Shown here: in pieces, positions 1 through 5,802 of the stretch
Numbering within the stretch: the stretch's first letter is position 1
Layout of the letters: the number at the start of each line of letters is the position of its first letter
IMG/VR virus record: IMGVR_UViG_3300020421_000108
Coordinates: 1 to 28,055 of that record
Origin: a virus
Reading direction: 5' to 3' (one strand)
DNA: 28,055 nucleotides
Notes under the pieces: model-generated
Told to the model about the DNA's origin: nothing
The model's input: the letters and a program-made list of their open reading frames with translations, nothing else
Databases searched by the model: none
Translations under genes and position numbers: made by a program

Positions 1-711
1 GTGTACTCCCATGCCTTCCAAGGTCCTGGTGGTTGGTACATCGAAAACTCCCTGACTACACTCAACGATAAGGATCCAGTTGGTGAAGTCAATCGCCGCT
101 TGTGGAACAGCGGTGCTGATGAGGACAAAGAAACTGCTCGTAAGCAGAAGCGTAAGCTCTCTTACTACAGCAACATCTATGTCGTGAAGGATCCTAAGCA
201 CCCTGAGAACGAGGGTAAAGTATTCCTCTACAAGTATGGCAAGAAGATCCACGATAAGATCCTCGCTGCGATGCAACCTGAGTTCCAAGATGAGGAACCA
301 GTAAACGTCTTTGATCTGTGGGAAGGTGCTAACTTCAAACTGAAGATCAAGAAGGTTGCAGGTTACTGGAACTACGACAGTTCTGAGTTTGATAATGTCT
401 CTGCTCTTAGTGCAGACGATGATGAACTCGAAGCAACCTGGAAGTCACAGCACTCTCTGGAAGCATTCACTGCTAAGGAGAACTTCAAGTCCTATGAGGA
501 TCTTGAGCGTCGTCTGAACATGGTGCTTGGTATTGGGCAACGTCCTGTTACCCGCCCTTCTGTTGATGATGAAGAGTACGAACCAGTGGTAACGACTGGT
601 GGTTTCAACGACCCTGACATCACTGGATCTACACCTTCTCCTGTGAAGCAGGAAGCAGTTGTTGATGATGACGATGCACTATCATACTTCGCACGTCTTG
701 CGGAAGATTGA
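1..711 (+). CDS. 32: Single-stranded DNA-binding protein gp32, 5'-truncated by the window edge
   Basis: This is the central core and acidic tail of the T4-type ssDNA-binding protein, which coats single strands in replication, recombination and repair. The reading frame is already open at base 1, so the N-terminal cooperativity domain lies outside the window. The W-Y-I-E segment (residues 12-15), V-V-K-D-P with P-E-N-E-G-K-V-F (about 61-75) and W-E-G-A-N-F (about 107-112) match T4 gp32. The C-terminus ends in a run of Asp and aromatic residues (D-D-D-D-A-L-S-Y-F), like the acidic tail that contacts partner proteins in T4. Of the four T4 zinc ligands only the His (residue 4 here) remains; the three Cys positions are Ser17, Asp25 and Gly28. 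Base composition is richer in G+C than in the tail genes. The identity is secure; the true start is not visible. Confidence 0.95.
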   Translation: MYSHAFQGPGGWYIENSLTTLNDKDPVGEVNRRLWNSGADEDKETARKQKRKLSYYSNIYVVKDPKHPENEGKVFLYKYGKKIHDKILAAMQPEFQDEEPVNVFDLWEGANFKLKIKKVAGYWNYDSSEFDNVSALSADDDELEATWKSQHSLEAFTAKENFKSYEDLERRLNMVLGIGQRPVTRPSVDDEEYEPVVTTGGFNDPDITGSTPSPVKQEAVVDDDDALSYFARLAED

Positions 712-905
712 TGGGCAAAGTGCTAAGAGTTATCTTGCACCCTGTTACAATCCTAAACCTAACTTTTGTTGGGACCTTAGGATTGATACAGGTAGTCCAC
801 ACTAAAGCACATCATACTTTAGAAACTGATGTGCATGGTCATGTGCATCGAGCACTGAGAAAGAATCCAGAGTTGGCACGATCAGCTTGTTATGAACTTG
901 ACTAA
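711..905 (+). CDS. Small conserved-type protein with an N-terminal hydrophobic segment, function unknown
   Basis: A 64-residue protein starts at an ATG that touches the gp32 stop codon. I prefer ATG at 711 to TTG at 708 because the purine-rich stretch GCGGAAG is then at a workable distance. Residues about 5-28 are hydrophobic (ILHPVTILNLTFVGTLGLI) and could form one membrane segment. The remainder is rich in His, with H-T-K-A-H-H and H-G-H-V-H-R clusters followed by charged residues and a single Cys near the end. Its position implies co-transcription with gp32. I do not recognise the family. The His clusters suggest metal binding, but this is only inference. Confidence 0.6.
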   Translation: MGKVLRVILHPVTILNLTFVGTLGLIQVVHTKAHHTLETDVHGHVHRALRKNPELARSACYELD

Positions 906-1033
906 TGAAGAAAAAAGAAATGATCGAGGCACTACAGAAGCGTCTCGATCAGGTGGAGGCAGACAATCTAGTTCTCCTCACACGAGTAGCAAAACTAGAA
1001 ACAAAATTCGACAATCAAATTTGTGAAAAGTGA
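905..1033 (+). CDS. 42-residue coiled-coil-like peptide, function unknown
   Basis: A short frame begins with ATG overlapping the previous stop codon (TAATG) and ends at TGA 1031-1033. The peptide starts M-K-K-K-E-M-I-E-A-L-Q-K and has leucines and other hydrophobics at heptad-like spacing (L, L, V, L, L, V, L) among charged residues, so a single amphipathic helix or coiled coil is likely. The overlap with the upstream gene is the main support for it being translated. No family is recognised. Confidence 0.5.
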   Translation: MKKKEMIEALQKRLDQVEADNLVLLTRVAKLETKFDNQICEK

Positions 1034-1069
1034 AAAAAATATCCTGGCAAAATTTTACTAAAAAAGTCG
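1030..1069 (+). repeat. Intergenic AT-rich motif, copy 1
   Basis: The segment reads G, T-G-A-A-A-A-A-A-A-T, then T-C-C-T-G-G-C-A-A-A-A-T-T-T-T and ends in TAAAAAAGTCG. A second copy with the same blocks in the same order and spacing lies at 4850-4888. Each copy directly follows the end of a plus-strand gene. Here it fills the gap between the convergent 42-residue gene and gene 53. It could be a promoter element, a processing site or a weak terminator; the sequence alone does not decide. Confidence 0.6.
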
Positions 1070-1070
1070 A

Positions 1071-1706
1071 TCAGATTCTTGCTCTTTTTAATCTAGCAGT
1101 GATATAATCATCACTCTTTTTATATCTATTTGTTTTTCTAAAGTCATCTACAAATGATATAAAATAATTCTCTTTGAGAATAAAAATCTCACGTTTTTTC
1201 TCATTTTCCATAGTGTAGTGCTCCATAACAGTAACAGATTTTGAAACTTCGTTACCATTTTTAGTAACGTAATTACCATCAGAGAAAAGGAACTTGTGTT
1301 GACCCTCGTAAAAGGTCTTGTCAACATGGGTTCCTTTTTTGTATTGTCCATAATCATATGTCTCATAGTGATGAATGGTTCCATACGGATCATCAAACTC
1401 TGATTCAATTAATTTTGACAACTCATAGTTAGATACGGGCCAATCAAACTGTGCATTAATAATATTATTTGATAGTAGCACTACCCAATCATACGTTTCA
1501 TCACCATACACATTCTTTGCTACGTGTTCTGGTCTTTCTCTATCACCAATTTGATATAGATCAAAGAACACTGCGTTCTCGAAGATATTTTTGTTTAGTT
1601 CATATCTTCTAAAGAAATTTTTAGCAACGGTAATATCTTCTTGTGTGAATGGATACCCAATAGGTTTGATTGGATATTGTATATCTGGGATTAAAGAAAA
1701 ATACAT
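1071..1706 (-). CDS. 53: Baseplate wedge subunit gp53
   Basis: The 211-residue protein resembles T4 gp53 (196 residues), the wedge component that joins wedges around the baseplate hub. Visible family traits are the N-terminal F-x-x-I-x-Y segment, R-P-E-H-V-A-K-N-V-Y-G (about 58-68; T4 has R-P-E-E-L-A-N-A-I-Y-G), W-V-V-L-L-S-N-N (about 74-81) and the late E-N-E-K-K-R-E-I segment. It is the last gene of the leftward operon, and its ATG overlaps the gp48 stop codon (TAATG read on the minus strand), so translational coupling is likely. It converges with the small plus-strand genes near 1033. Codon use is AT-rich like the other tail genes. Confidence 0.9.
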   Translation of the reverse strand: MYFSLIPDIQYPIKPIGYPFTQEDITVAKNFFRRYELNKNIFENAVFFDLYQIGDRERPEHVAKNVYGDETYDWVVLLSNNIINAQFDWPVSNYELSKLIESEFDDPYGTIHHYETYDYGQYKKGTHVDKTFYEGQHKFLFSDGNYVTKNGNEVSKSVTVMEHYTMENEKKREIFILKENYFISFVDDFRKTNRYKKSDDYITARLKRARI

Positions 1707-3025
1707 TAGTGACCTCCGTGCAGAGCTTTATTTCCTTGTTTGAATGTACTTGGTCCGACTGGTCGAATGTCTTCTCTGTACACAAGTTTGAGTTCTTTGA
1801 ATGATAATCTTAGTTCAGTTGCAACAGGATAACCATCTCTTGTTACCACATATTGTCCATCAGTAGTGTAGTTAACATCAACACTAACTAATGCACATGT
1901 TTTATATTGTGGAAGGAATGGATGTAAACCTCCTCCCTGCATGAATGCAAACTTAACTACACTAGGAACAGAAATAAAACCAACTTTTGTTTCTGCTTTG
2001 CCTAATATATTAGCCGCCGCTCCTATAGGACCTGATGCTTTACGTCCTTGCTGTTTACCAGGAATACCAAACGAAGAGTGTAAGCACATTTTAAATGTTC
2101 TTACAATTTCAAAAATAATTTCTGCTTCAGCTTGGTTATTTGGAACCAATTTATATGTGAAGTCAATGGTTCTCATTTGTGGGTTTCTGAATAGCAGTTC
2201 AGTGTTAGGATTTAACACTACTCCTGCTGCTGACGAGAACAAATCATTTCTACTAAGTTGTTCGCCAGTTGCACTTGCAATTTGATTCCTAATAAAATCA
2301 CCACCACCAATTTCTGGCATTCTTCCTACTGCATTCCCTGCATTTTCTACTTGACCTTGCAATGCTCCAATTACATTACCATCTCTCAGTGCCATACCAC
2401 CTCTGATCTTAGCAACAGCTGTGTTACTAAAAGATTGATCAGACCACTCTGCTCCATATGTAGATGATACATCAGGTGGAACATATAATACAACTTGATT
2501 CAATTGAGTATCAACTTTTAAAGCACTAGTTGATCTATTATATTCTGAAAGGCTATCATACTCACCAGTACCCTCTCCTGTCAAATTTGCAGCAATACCT
2601 TGACCACCAAACGGTGGTTGATATCTAAAAAATTGGAACAGCATGTAATCTGTGCTTCCCAATATGGAATCGTTTGGATATCTCAGTGATGAATTGTGAG
2701 CATCGTTTCTATCGTTATCTCCTGTAATTGCTGGTGGTTTTACCGTAAATGAAATTGCATCAGGACCAATAATATCATCTTTTAGATCTCTAAGCGTTTG
2801 TTTGAGATCAGCAATTACATCTTCTAACAAATTACCAGCAGGACTATTCTCCATCCAAGTAATCACACCCTCTAGATCATCATCTAGACCTAGTGCTTTA
2901 GTTGGAGTTTTAACCCACCAAGGAAGTGCATCGAACCAATCGTTACTTTGTTTGTTCGGTTTTACTTCATCGTTGGTAGTAGTTTCCTCCTCTACCTGTT
3001 GTGCTACTGGTTTTGGATCTGCCAT
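1706..3025 (-). CDS. 48: Baseplate/tail-tube cap protein gp48
   Basis: A 439-residue protein, longer than T4 gp48 (364). In T4 gp48 binds the finished baseplate hub together with gp54 and starts tail-tube polymerisation. The N-terminal 50 residues are acidic and low in complexity (Glu and Thr rich). The C-terminal third has the pattern of this tube-like family: R-N-P-Q-M-R-T-I-D-F-T-Y-K-L-V-P, then P-Q-Y-K-T-C-A-L-V-S-V-D-V-N-Y, and a final T-E-L-R-L-S-F-K-E-L-K-L strand before the end. Its start codon overlaps the stop of the upstream 209-residue gene and its stop overlaps the gp53 start. The assignment rests on these motifs plus synteny with genes 4 and 53; confidence is good but not absolute. 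Confidence 0.8.
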   Translation of the reverse strand: MADPKPVAQQVEEETTTNDEVKPNKQSNDWFDALPWWVKTPTKALGLDDDLEGVITWMENSPAGNLLEDVIADLKQTLRDLKDDIIGPDAISFTVKPPAITGDNDRNDAHNSSLRYPNDSILGSTDYMLFQFFRYQPPFGGQGIAANLTGEGTGEYDSLSEYNRSTSALKVDTQLNQVVLYVPPDVSSTYGAEWSDQSFSNTAVAKIRGGMALRDGNVIGALQGQVENAGNAVGRMPEIGGGDFIRNQIASATGEQLSRNDLFSSAAGVVLNPNTELLFRNPQMRTIDFTYKLVPNNQAEAEIIFEIVRTFKMCLHSSFGIPGKQQGRKASGPIGAAANILGKAETKVGFISVPSVVKFAFMQGGGLHPFLPQYKTCALVSVDVNYTTDGQYVVTRDGYPVATELRLSFKELKLVYREDIRPVGPSTFKQGNKALHGGH

Positions 3026-3654
3026 TATTTACTTTGACCCGTAATTTTATCGTAGAAAGCGTCATCTGTATCTTTCCATACAGTTCTTTTATCTATAGGA
3101 AAGGTTACACCATTGACACTTTTCACAAATTCCTCTGTTGGTATGAGAATAGCACTATCCCACTCTGCTTGAGCAAGGTCAATGTATACTCCTTCTTGGA
3201 CATGGTTATGTAGGTATTTATGGAAACATGCTTTAGGTACGTCGATTCTTCCTTGTAATAATTTTTTGATAGCAATCATCCTCTTTTTTGGTGACAAATA
3301 GTGTAAATTTATTCCTGTAAATTCGCTACCCTTTGACTTGAGAACATATACTAATGGAAATCTGTCGTAGTAAGGCAACCATCTCATTTTTGCCTGATAC
3401 TCAAACATATAAAAATGTTTCTCTAATGTAGTATTGCGTAACTCATTGTTTGTTTGAGATACATCGGTACTACCTTTGTTATTAAAATTCTTTTGATATG
3501 CACCAGATTCTGACTTAACTGCTGCTCTATACCATTTTATAGATTTCTTTTGTCCTGAGCTTTTACTTTTTATTTTGTCAAATAGAGTTTGATATCCCTC
3601 TGGTATTTTATTTGTGGTTCTAATAGTTTGTGTAGAACCAAATCCTTTTGGCAT
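3025..3654 (-). CDS. 209-residue conserved T4-like virion-associated protein, possibly related to gp2
   Basis: The protein has a basic N-terminus and a central signature W-L-P-Y-Y-D-R-F-P-L-V followed by G-I-N-L-H-Y-L-S-P (about residues 92-121). I associate this pattern with a family found beside gene 4 in T4-like phages, but I cannot name it securely. The order in T4 is gene 2, 4, 53, so a gp2-like DNA-end-protector role is possible; a tail or neck role is equally open. It lies between genes 4 and 48 in the leftward operon, 4 bases after the gene 4 stop and overlapping the gene 48 start. No signal peptide or membrane segment is visible. Confidence 0.7.
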   Translation of the reverse strand: MPKGFGSTQTIRTTNKIPEGYQTLFDKIKSKSSGQKKSIKWYRAAVKSESGAYQKNFNNKGSTDVSQTNNELRNTTLEKHFYMFEYQAKMRWLPYYDRFPLVYVLKSKGSEFTGINLHYLSPKKRMIAIKKLLQGRIDVPKACFHKYLHNHVQEGVYIDLAQAEWDSAILIPTEEFVKSVNGVTFPIDKRTVWKDTDDAFYDKITGQSK

Positions 3655-3658
3655 TGTT

Positions 3659-4090
3659 CTATACTCCTAAATGGTCTTCGGTTAGTATTAAGAAGTTCAT
3701 CTGCCTGTCTTCACAATACTCACGCGCTGCTGACCATTTAGTTTGGTTTTTGGCGTATGTTAAAGCTGCATTACGATATGAGGCAGTTCGTTTATTTTTC
3801 TCATTCGGTGGTTGTGTTTGTTTTTTGGGTTTTACTTCAATAATATATTTGGTGATGTTACCAGATTTTTCGCGAACTTTTATGTAGAAATCTGGATAAT
3901 ATCTTCTTATCTTACCATCAGGAGCTCTGTATGGTATAATAATCTCTTCACTACCCCACTGTAATATACTAGGGTTATTGTCACAGAACACCATGAACTT
4001 TCGTTCCCATAGCGACCTGTAAACAACATTTGTCGGGTTGCCACGGTACTTCTGAGGGTTTTTAGGTTTAAAATACCCAGAGTACGCCAT
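3659..4090 (-). CDS. 4: Head completion protein gp4
   Basis: The 143-residue protein matches T4 gp4, which acts late in head maturation, after packaging and before tail joining. Motifs are Y-R-S-L-W-E-R-K-F-M (about 23-32), W-G-S-E-E-I-I-I-P-Y (about 44-53), R-R-Y-Y-P-D-F-Y-I (about 61-69) and I-E-V-K-P-K-K-Q-T (about 83-91). The P-D-F plus E-V-K-P-K arrangement is the acid/lysine core of a PD-(D/E)XK nuclease-like fold, known for this family. A longer frame reaching 4180 exists, but the extra 30 residues would overlap the divergent gene and do not resemble gp4. The ATG at 4088-4090 gives M-A-Y-S-G-Y-F-K-P and fits the family. It is the first gene of the leftward operon. Confidence 0.92.
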   Translation of the reverse strand: MAYSGYFKPKNPQKYRGNPTNVVYRSLWERKFMVFCDNNPSILQWGSEEIIIPYRAPDGKIRRYYPDFYIKVREKSGNITKYIIEVKPKKQTQPPNEKNKRTASYRNAALTYAKNQTKWSAAREYCEDRQMNFLILTEDHLGV

Positions 4091-4095
4091 AAATA
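4088..4095 (+). promoter_or_regulatory. Late-promoter-like octamer CATAAATA before the gp54-like gene
   Basis: CATAAATA fits the T4-like late-promoter form NATAAATA and lies about 26 bases before the GTG start at 4122. It overlaps the gp4 start codon on the opposite strand. Assignment is by motif and position only. Confidence 0.5.
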
Positions 4096-4113
4096 TAAAG
4101 AGACCAACATAGG

Positions 4114-4121
4114 TATTTAGT
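4114..4121 (-). promoter_or_regulatory. Late-promoter-like octamer ACTAAATA before gene 4
   Basis: Read on the minus strand the sequence is ACTAAATA, 23 bases upstream of the gp4 ATG. The identical octamer occurs on the plus strand at 4890-4897 before gene 26. With the octamer at 4088 it would make a compact divergent promoter pair. Confidence 0.45.
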
Positions 4122-4820
4122 GTGTCTATAGACAACTTTTTAAAGAAGATCGGTAATAGAGGTGGTATTGCTTCAAGCAATAACTTCGATGTGCAGTTTT
4201 ACTTAACACCAGAACTTAAAAAAGCGTTGGCATCGTATTTTATTGAAGAAGATATCAAAATTTTCTGTGATGAAGCACAGCTGCCAAACATTAGCACTGG
4301 AACTGGATCAATTACTGGAAGATACCTAGGTGAAAGTCAGGTAAACTATGCAACCAGTCGTGTCTTTAGCACATTTCAATTAGGTTGGATGTTAACTTCT
4401 GATCTACTTCCTCTGAAATTCATTCAATCATGGAATGATTATATTTTTGGAGAGAATATGTTGTCACAAAAACCAGGAAGTGGACTTGAAAGTATGCGAA
4501 CTACTGATAGATTGAATGCAAAACGTCCAGTTCGATTAGCATATCCCGATGAATATAGATGCAACATAAGGATTACTAAAACTGAAATGGGTCCAGAAAG
4601 TACACAAGAAAAAGCACCAATCACTTATGTAATGGAAAACTGCTGGCCAGCAGAGGTTGATGCTGTTCCTCTTTCATATGGTAATACTCAAGTAGTTAAG
4701 TTCACAGCACAGTTCCAATACGAAAGACATTATGTTGTGATGAATGATACTACACAACAAACCTTTAAGCAGGTTGATACCCTCTATGATGAGAACGGAC
4801 GATATATTGGTGTAAAATAG
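4122..4820 (+). CDS. 54: Tail-tube initiator / gp54-like baseplate protein
   Basis: A 232-residue protein of the tail-tube-like (gp19/gp54) fold. In T4 gp54 sits on top of the hub with gp48 and primes tube assembly. Shared traits are an N-terminal F-D-V-Q-F-Y-L, a strand with F-S-T-F-Q-L-G-W-M-L followed by the helix segment F-I-Q-S-W-N-D-Y-I-F (T4 has A-M-Q-D-W-V-N-S-V), and the C-terminal E-N-C-W-P-A-E-V-D-A-V-P-L-S-Y (T4 has G-C-I-P-I-S-V-S-A-P-E-L-S-Y). It is shorter than T4 gp54 (320). The start is GTG: an in-frame stop at 4110-4112 excludes anything further upstream, and no ATG fits. The gene opens the rightward hub block, divergent from gene 4. The separation from a gp19 paralogue is by context. 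Confidence 0.7.
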   Translation: MSIDNFLKKIGNRGGIASSNNFDVQFYLTPELKKALASYFIEEDIKIFCDEAQLPNISTGTGSITGRYLGESQVNYATSRVFSTFQLGWMLTSDLLPLKFIQSWNDYIFGENMLSQKPGSGLESMRTTDRLNAKRPVRLAYPDEYRCNIRITKTEMGPESTQEKAPITYVMENCWPAEVDAVPLSYGNTQVVKFTAQFQYERHYVVMNDTTQQTFKQVDTLYDENGRYIGVK

Positions 4821-4849
4821 GAAATTTGTAAACTCAATTCCATGAAAAT

Positions 4850-4888
4850 GGGAAAAAAATTCCCGCTAAATTTCGATTAAAAAAGTCG
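4850..4888 (+). repeat. Intergenic AT-rich motif, copy 2
   Basis: Copy 2 of the motif at 1030-1069: G-G-G-A-A-A-A-A-A-A-T, T-C-C-C-G-C-T-A-A-A-T-T-T, then TTAAAAAAGTCG. It starts 30 bases after the gp54-like stop and ends just before an ACTAAATA octamer. Confidence 0.6.
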
Positions 4889-4889
4889 C

Positions 4890-4897
4890 ACTAAATA
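4890..4897 (+). promoter_or_regulatory. Late-promoter-like octamer ACTAAATA before gene 26
   Basis: ACTAAATA lies 21 bases before the ATG at 4919 and immediately after the repeated AT-rich motif. It matches the minus-strand octamer upstream of gene 4 base for base. Confidence 0.5.
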
Positions 4898-4918
4898 ATA
4901 TTACTGAACGAGCATATT

Positions 4919-5632
4919 ATGTCACTACCGAAGATTGGTTATCCTATTTCTAGTATTACTGTGCCTTCTACAGGCAAAAATATTAAAATCAGACCATTTA
5001 CCGTAAAAGAAGAAAAGGTGCTTTTACTAGCATCAGAAGATGGGAACGAAAGTGAAATTAAAGATGCAGTAATTGACCTACTCCAAAACTGTATTACAAG
5101 CAGGGGAGTAAAAGTTGAAAATTTAGCATCTTTCGATTTAGAATACATTTACTTAAAAATCAGATCTGCCTCTGTTGGAAGCACAGTAGAATTTGTTGTT
5201 ACCTGTAAAGATGATGGCGAAACAACTACAACTGTAACAGTAAATCTTGAAGATGTGGAAGTTGAGTTTCCAGAAGGTCATGATAAAAAAATCATGCTTG
5301 ATGACAAAATCGGGTGTGTAATGAAATATCCTGGCATCGATACTTTTGTCAATGTTTCACTTTTAAAGAAATTTGAAGAGGATGAGGTAATTGACTTCAT
5401 CGCAGATTCTATCGATCAAATTTTTAATGATGATGAAGTATTTGACAGTTCAACTACTACAAAGGAAGAGTTTAAGGAATTTGTTGAAAATATGACCAGG
5501 GATCAATTTGATAAATTTTCTGAATTCTTTGCAACTGCACCAAAACTATCTCATACTTTTAAAGCAGAAAATCCGAAAACTGGTGTTGTTAGTGAGTATA
5601 TAATTGAGGGATTATCTAATTTTTTCGGGTAA
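4919..5632 (+). CDS. 26: gp26-like baseplate hub / tail assembly chaperone
   Basis: A 237-residue acidic protein starting M-S-L-P-K-I-G-Y-P. It resembles the T4 gp26/gp51-type baseplate hub proteins of cyanomyoviruses. Visible traits are an N-terminal beta segment ending K-I-R-P-F-T-V-K-E-E-K, a helical part with I-T-S-R-G-V and F-D-L-E-Y-I-Y-L-K-I-R-S, and a charged helical C-terminal half. F-x-x-K-E-E-K-x-L-L near residue 35 and D-x-E-x-x-x-L-K-x-R near 80 are typical of tail assembly chaperones of contractile phages. The gene ends AAT TTT TTC GGG TAA. The T-T-T-T-T-T-C heptamer there and the open -1 frame beyond suggest that a fraction of ribosomes produce a longer fusion. It directly precedes the large 1154-residue tail protein, the usual place for chaperones. 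Confidence 0.8.
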   Translation: MSLPKIGYPISSITVPSTGKNIKIRPFTVKEEKVLLLASEDGNESEIKDAVIDLLQNCITSRGVKVENLASFDLEYIYLKIRSASVGSTVEFVVTCKDDGETTTTVTVNLEDVEVEFPEGHDKKIMLDDKIGCVMKYPGIDTFVNVSLLKKFEEDEVIDFIADSIDQIFNDDEVFDSSTTTKEEFKEFVENMTRDQFDKFSEFFATAPKLSHTFKAENPKTGVVSEYIIEGLSNFFG

Positions 5633-5659
5633 GCCTCTTCCATATGACCCTAGAGGGGT
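5620..5659 (+). promoter_or_regulatory. Candidate -1 programmed ribosomal frameshift site
   Basis: T-TTT-TTC occupies 5620-5626 in the X-XXY-YYZ register of the gp26 frame. The gp26 stop codon follows after one further codon. A stem C-C-T-C-T (5634-5638) with A-G-A-G-G (5652-5656) starts 7 bases after the heptamer. A-C-C at 5647-5649 in its loop can pair with G-G-T at 5657-5659, giving a small pseudoknot, or alternatively A-C-C-C (5647-5650) can pair with G-G-G-T (5656-5659) as a simple hairpin. The -1 frame is open from 5626 to the stop at 5800-5802. Confidence 0.75.
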
Positions 5660-5802
5660 ACTATAAAACTAATTTTGCTTTGATCCAACACCATAAATAT
5701 AGCTTGACGGAAATTGAAAATTTAATGCCGTGGGAACGCGATGTTTACACTGCATTATTGCAACAATATCTTGACGAACTTAAAAAAGCACAAGAAAGCT
5801 AA
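5626..5802 (+). CDS. -1 frame extension of gp26 (lambda gpT-like), or 52-residue small protein from ATG 5644
   Basis: The frame holds a protein part beginning M-T-L-E-G-Y-Y-K-T-N at ATG 5644 and ending E-L-K-K-A-Q-E-S. It contains F-A-L-I-Q-H-H-K-Y-S-L-T-E-I, then M-P-W-E-R-D-V-Y-T-A-L, a pattern typical of the second, frameshift-encoded part of tail assembly chaperones (a helix, then a Ser-Leu-x-Glu-Ile turn, then Pro-Trp-Glu-Arg). In the -1 frame after the slippery site it would add 58 residues to the first 236 of gp26, giving 294. No stop separates 5626 from 5644. No clear ribosome binding site precedes the internal ATG. Its stop overlaps the start of the next gene (TAATG). The octamer CATAAATA at 5692 is inside the coding sequence and may be chance. 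Confidence 0.8.
   Translation, partial: RVSLFHMTLEGYYKTNFALIQHHKYSLTEIENLMPWERDVYTALLQQYLDELKKAQES

Noticed and set aside
1941-2467. Plus-strand open frames opposite gene 48
   Set aside because: Antisense to a well supported baseplate gene, without start signals.
4091-4180. Upstream extension of gp4 to 4180
   Set aside because: The extra 30 residues would overlap the divergent gp54-like gene and do not resemble gp4; M-A-Y-S-G-Y at 4090 fits the family.
5692-5699. CATAAATA octamer as a late promoter for the lysozyme protein
   Set aside because: It lies inside coding sequence as the codons CAT AAA TA, about 100 bases from the next start, and may be chance; kept only as a remark.
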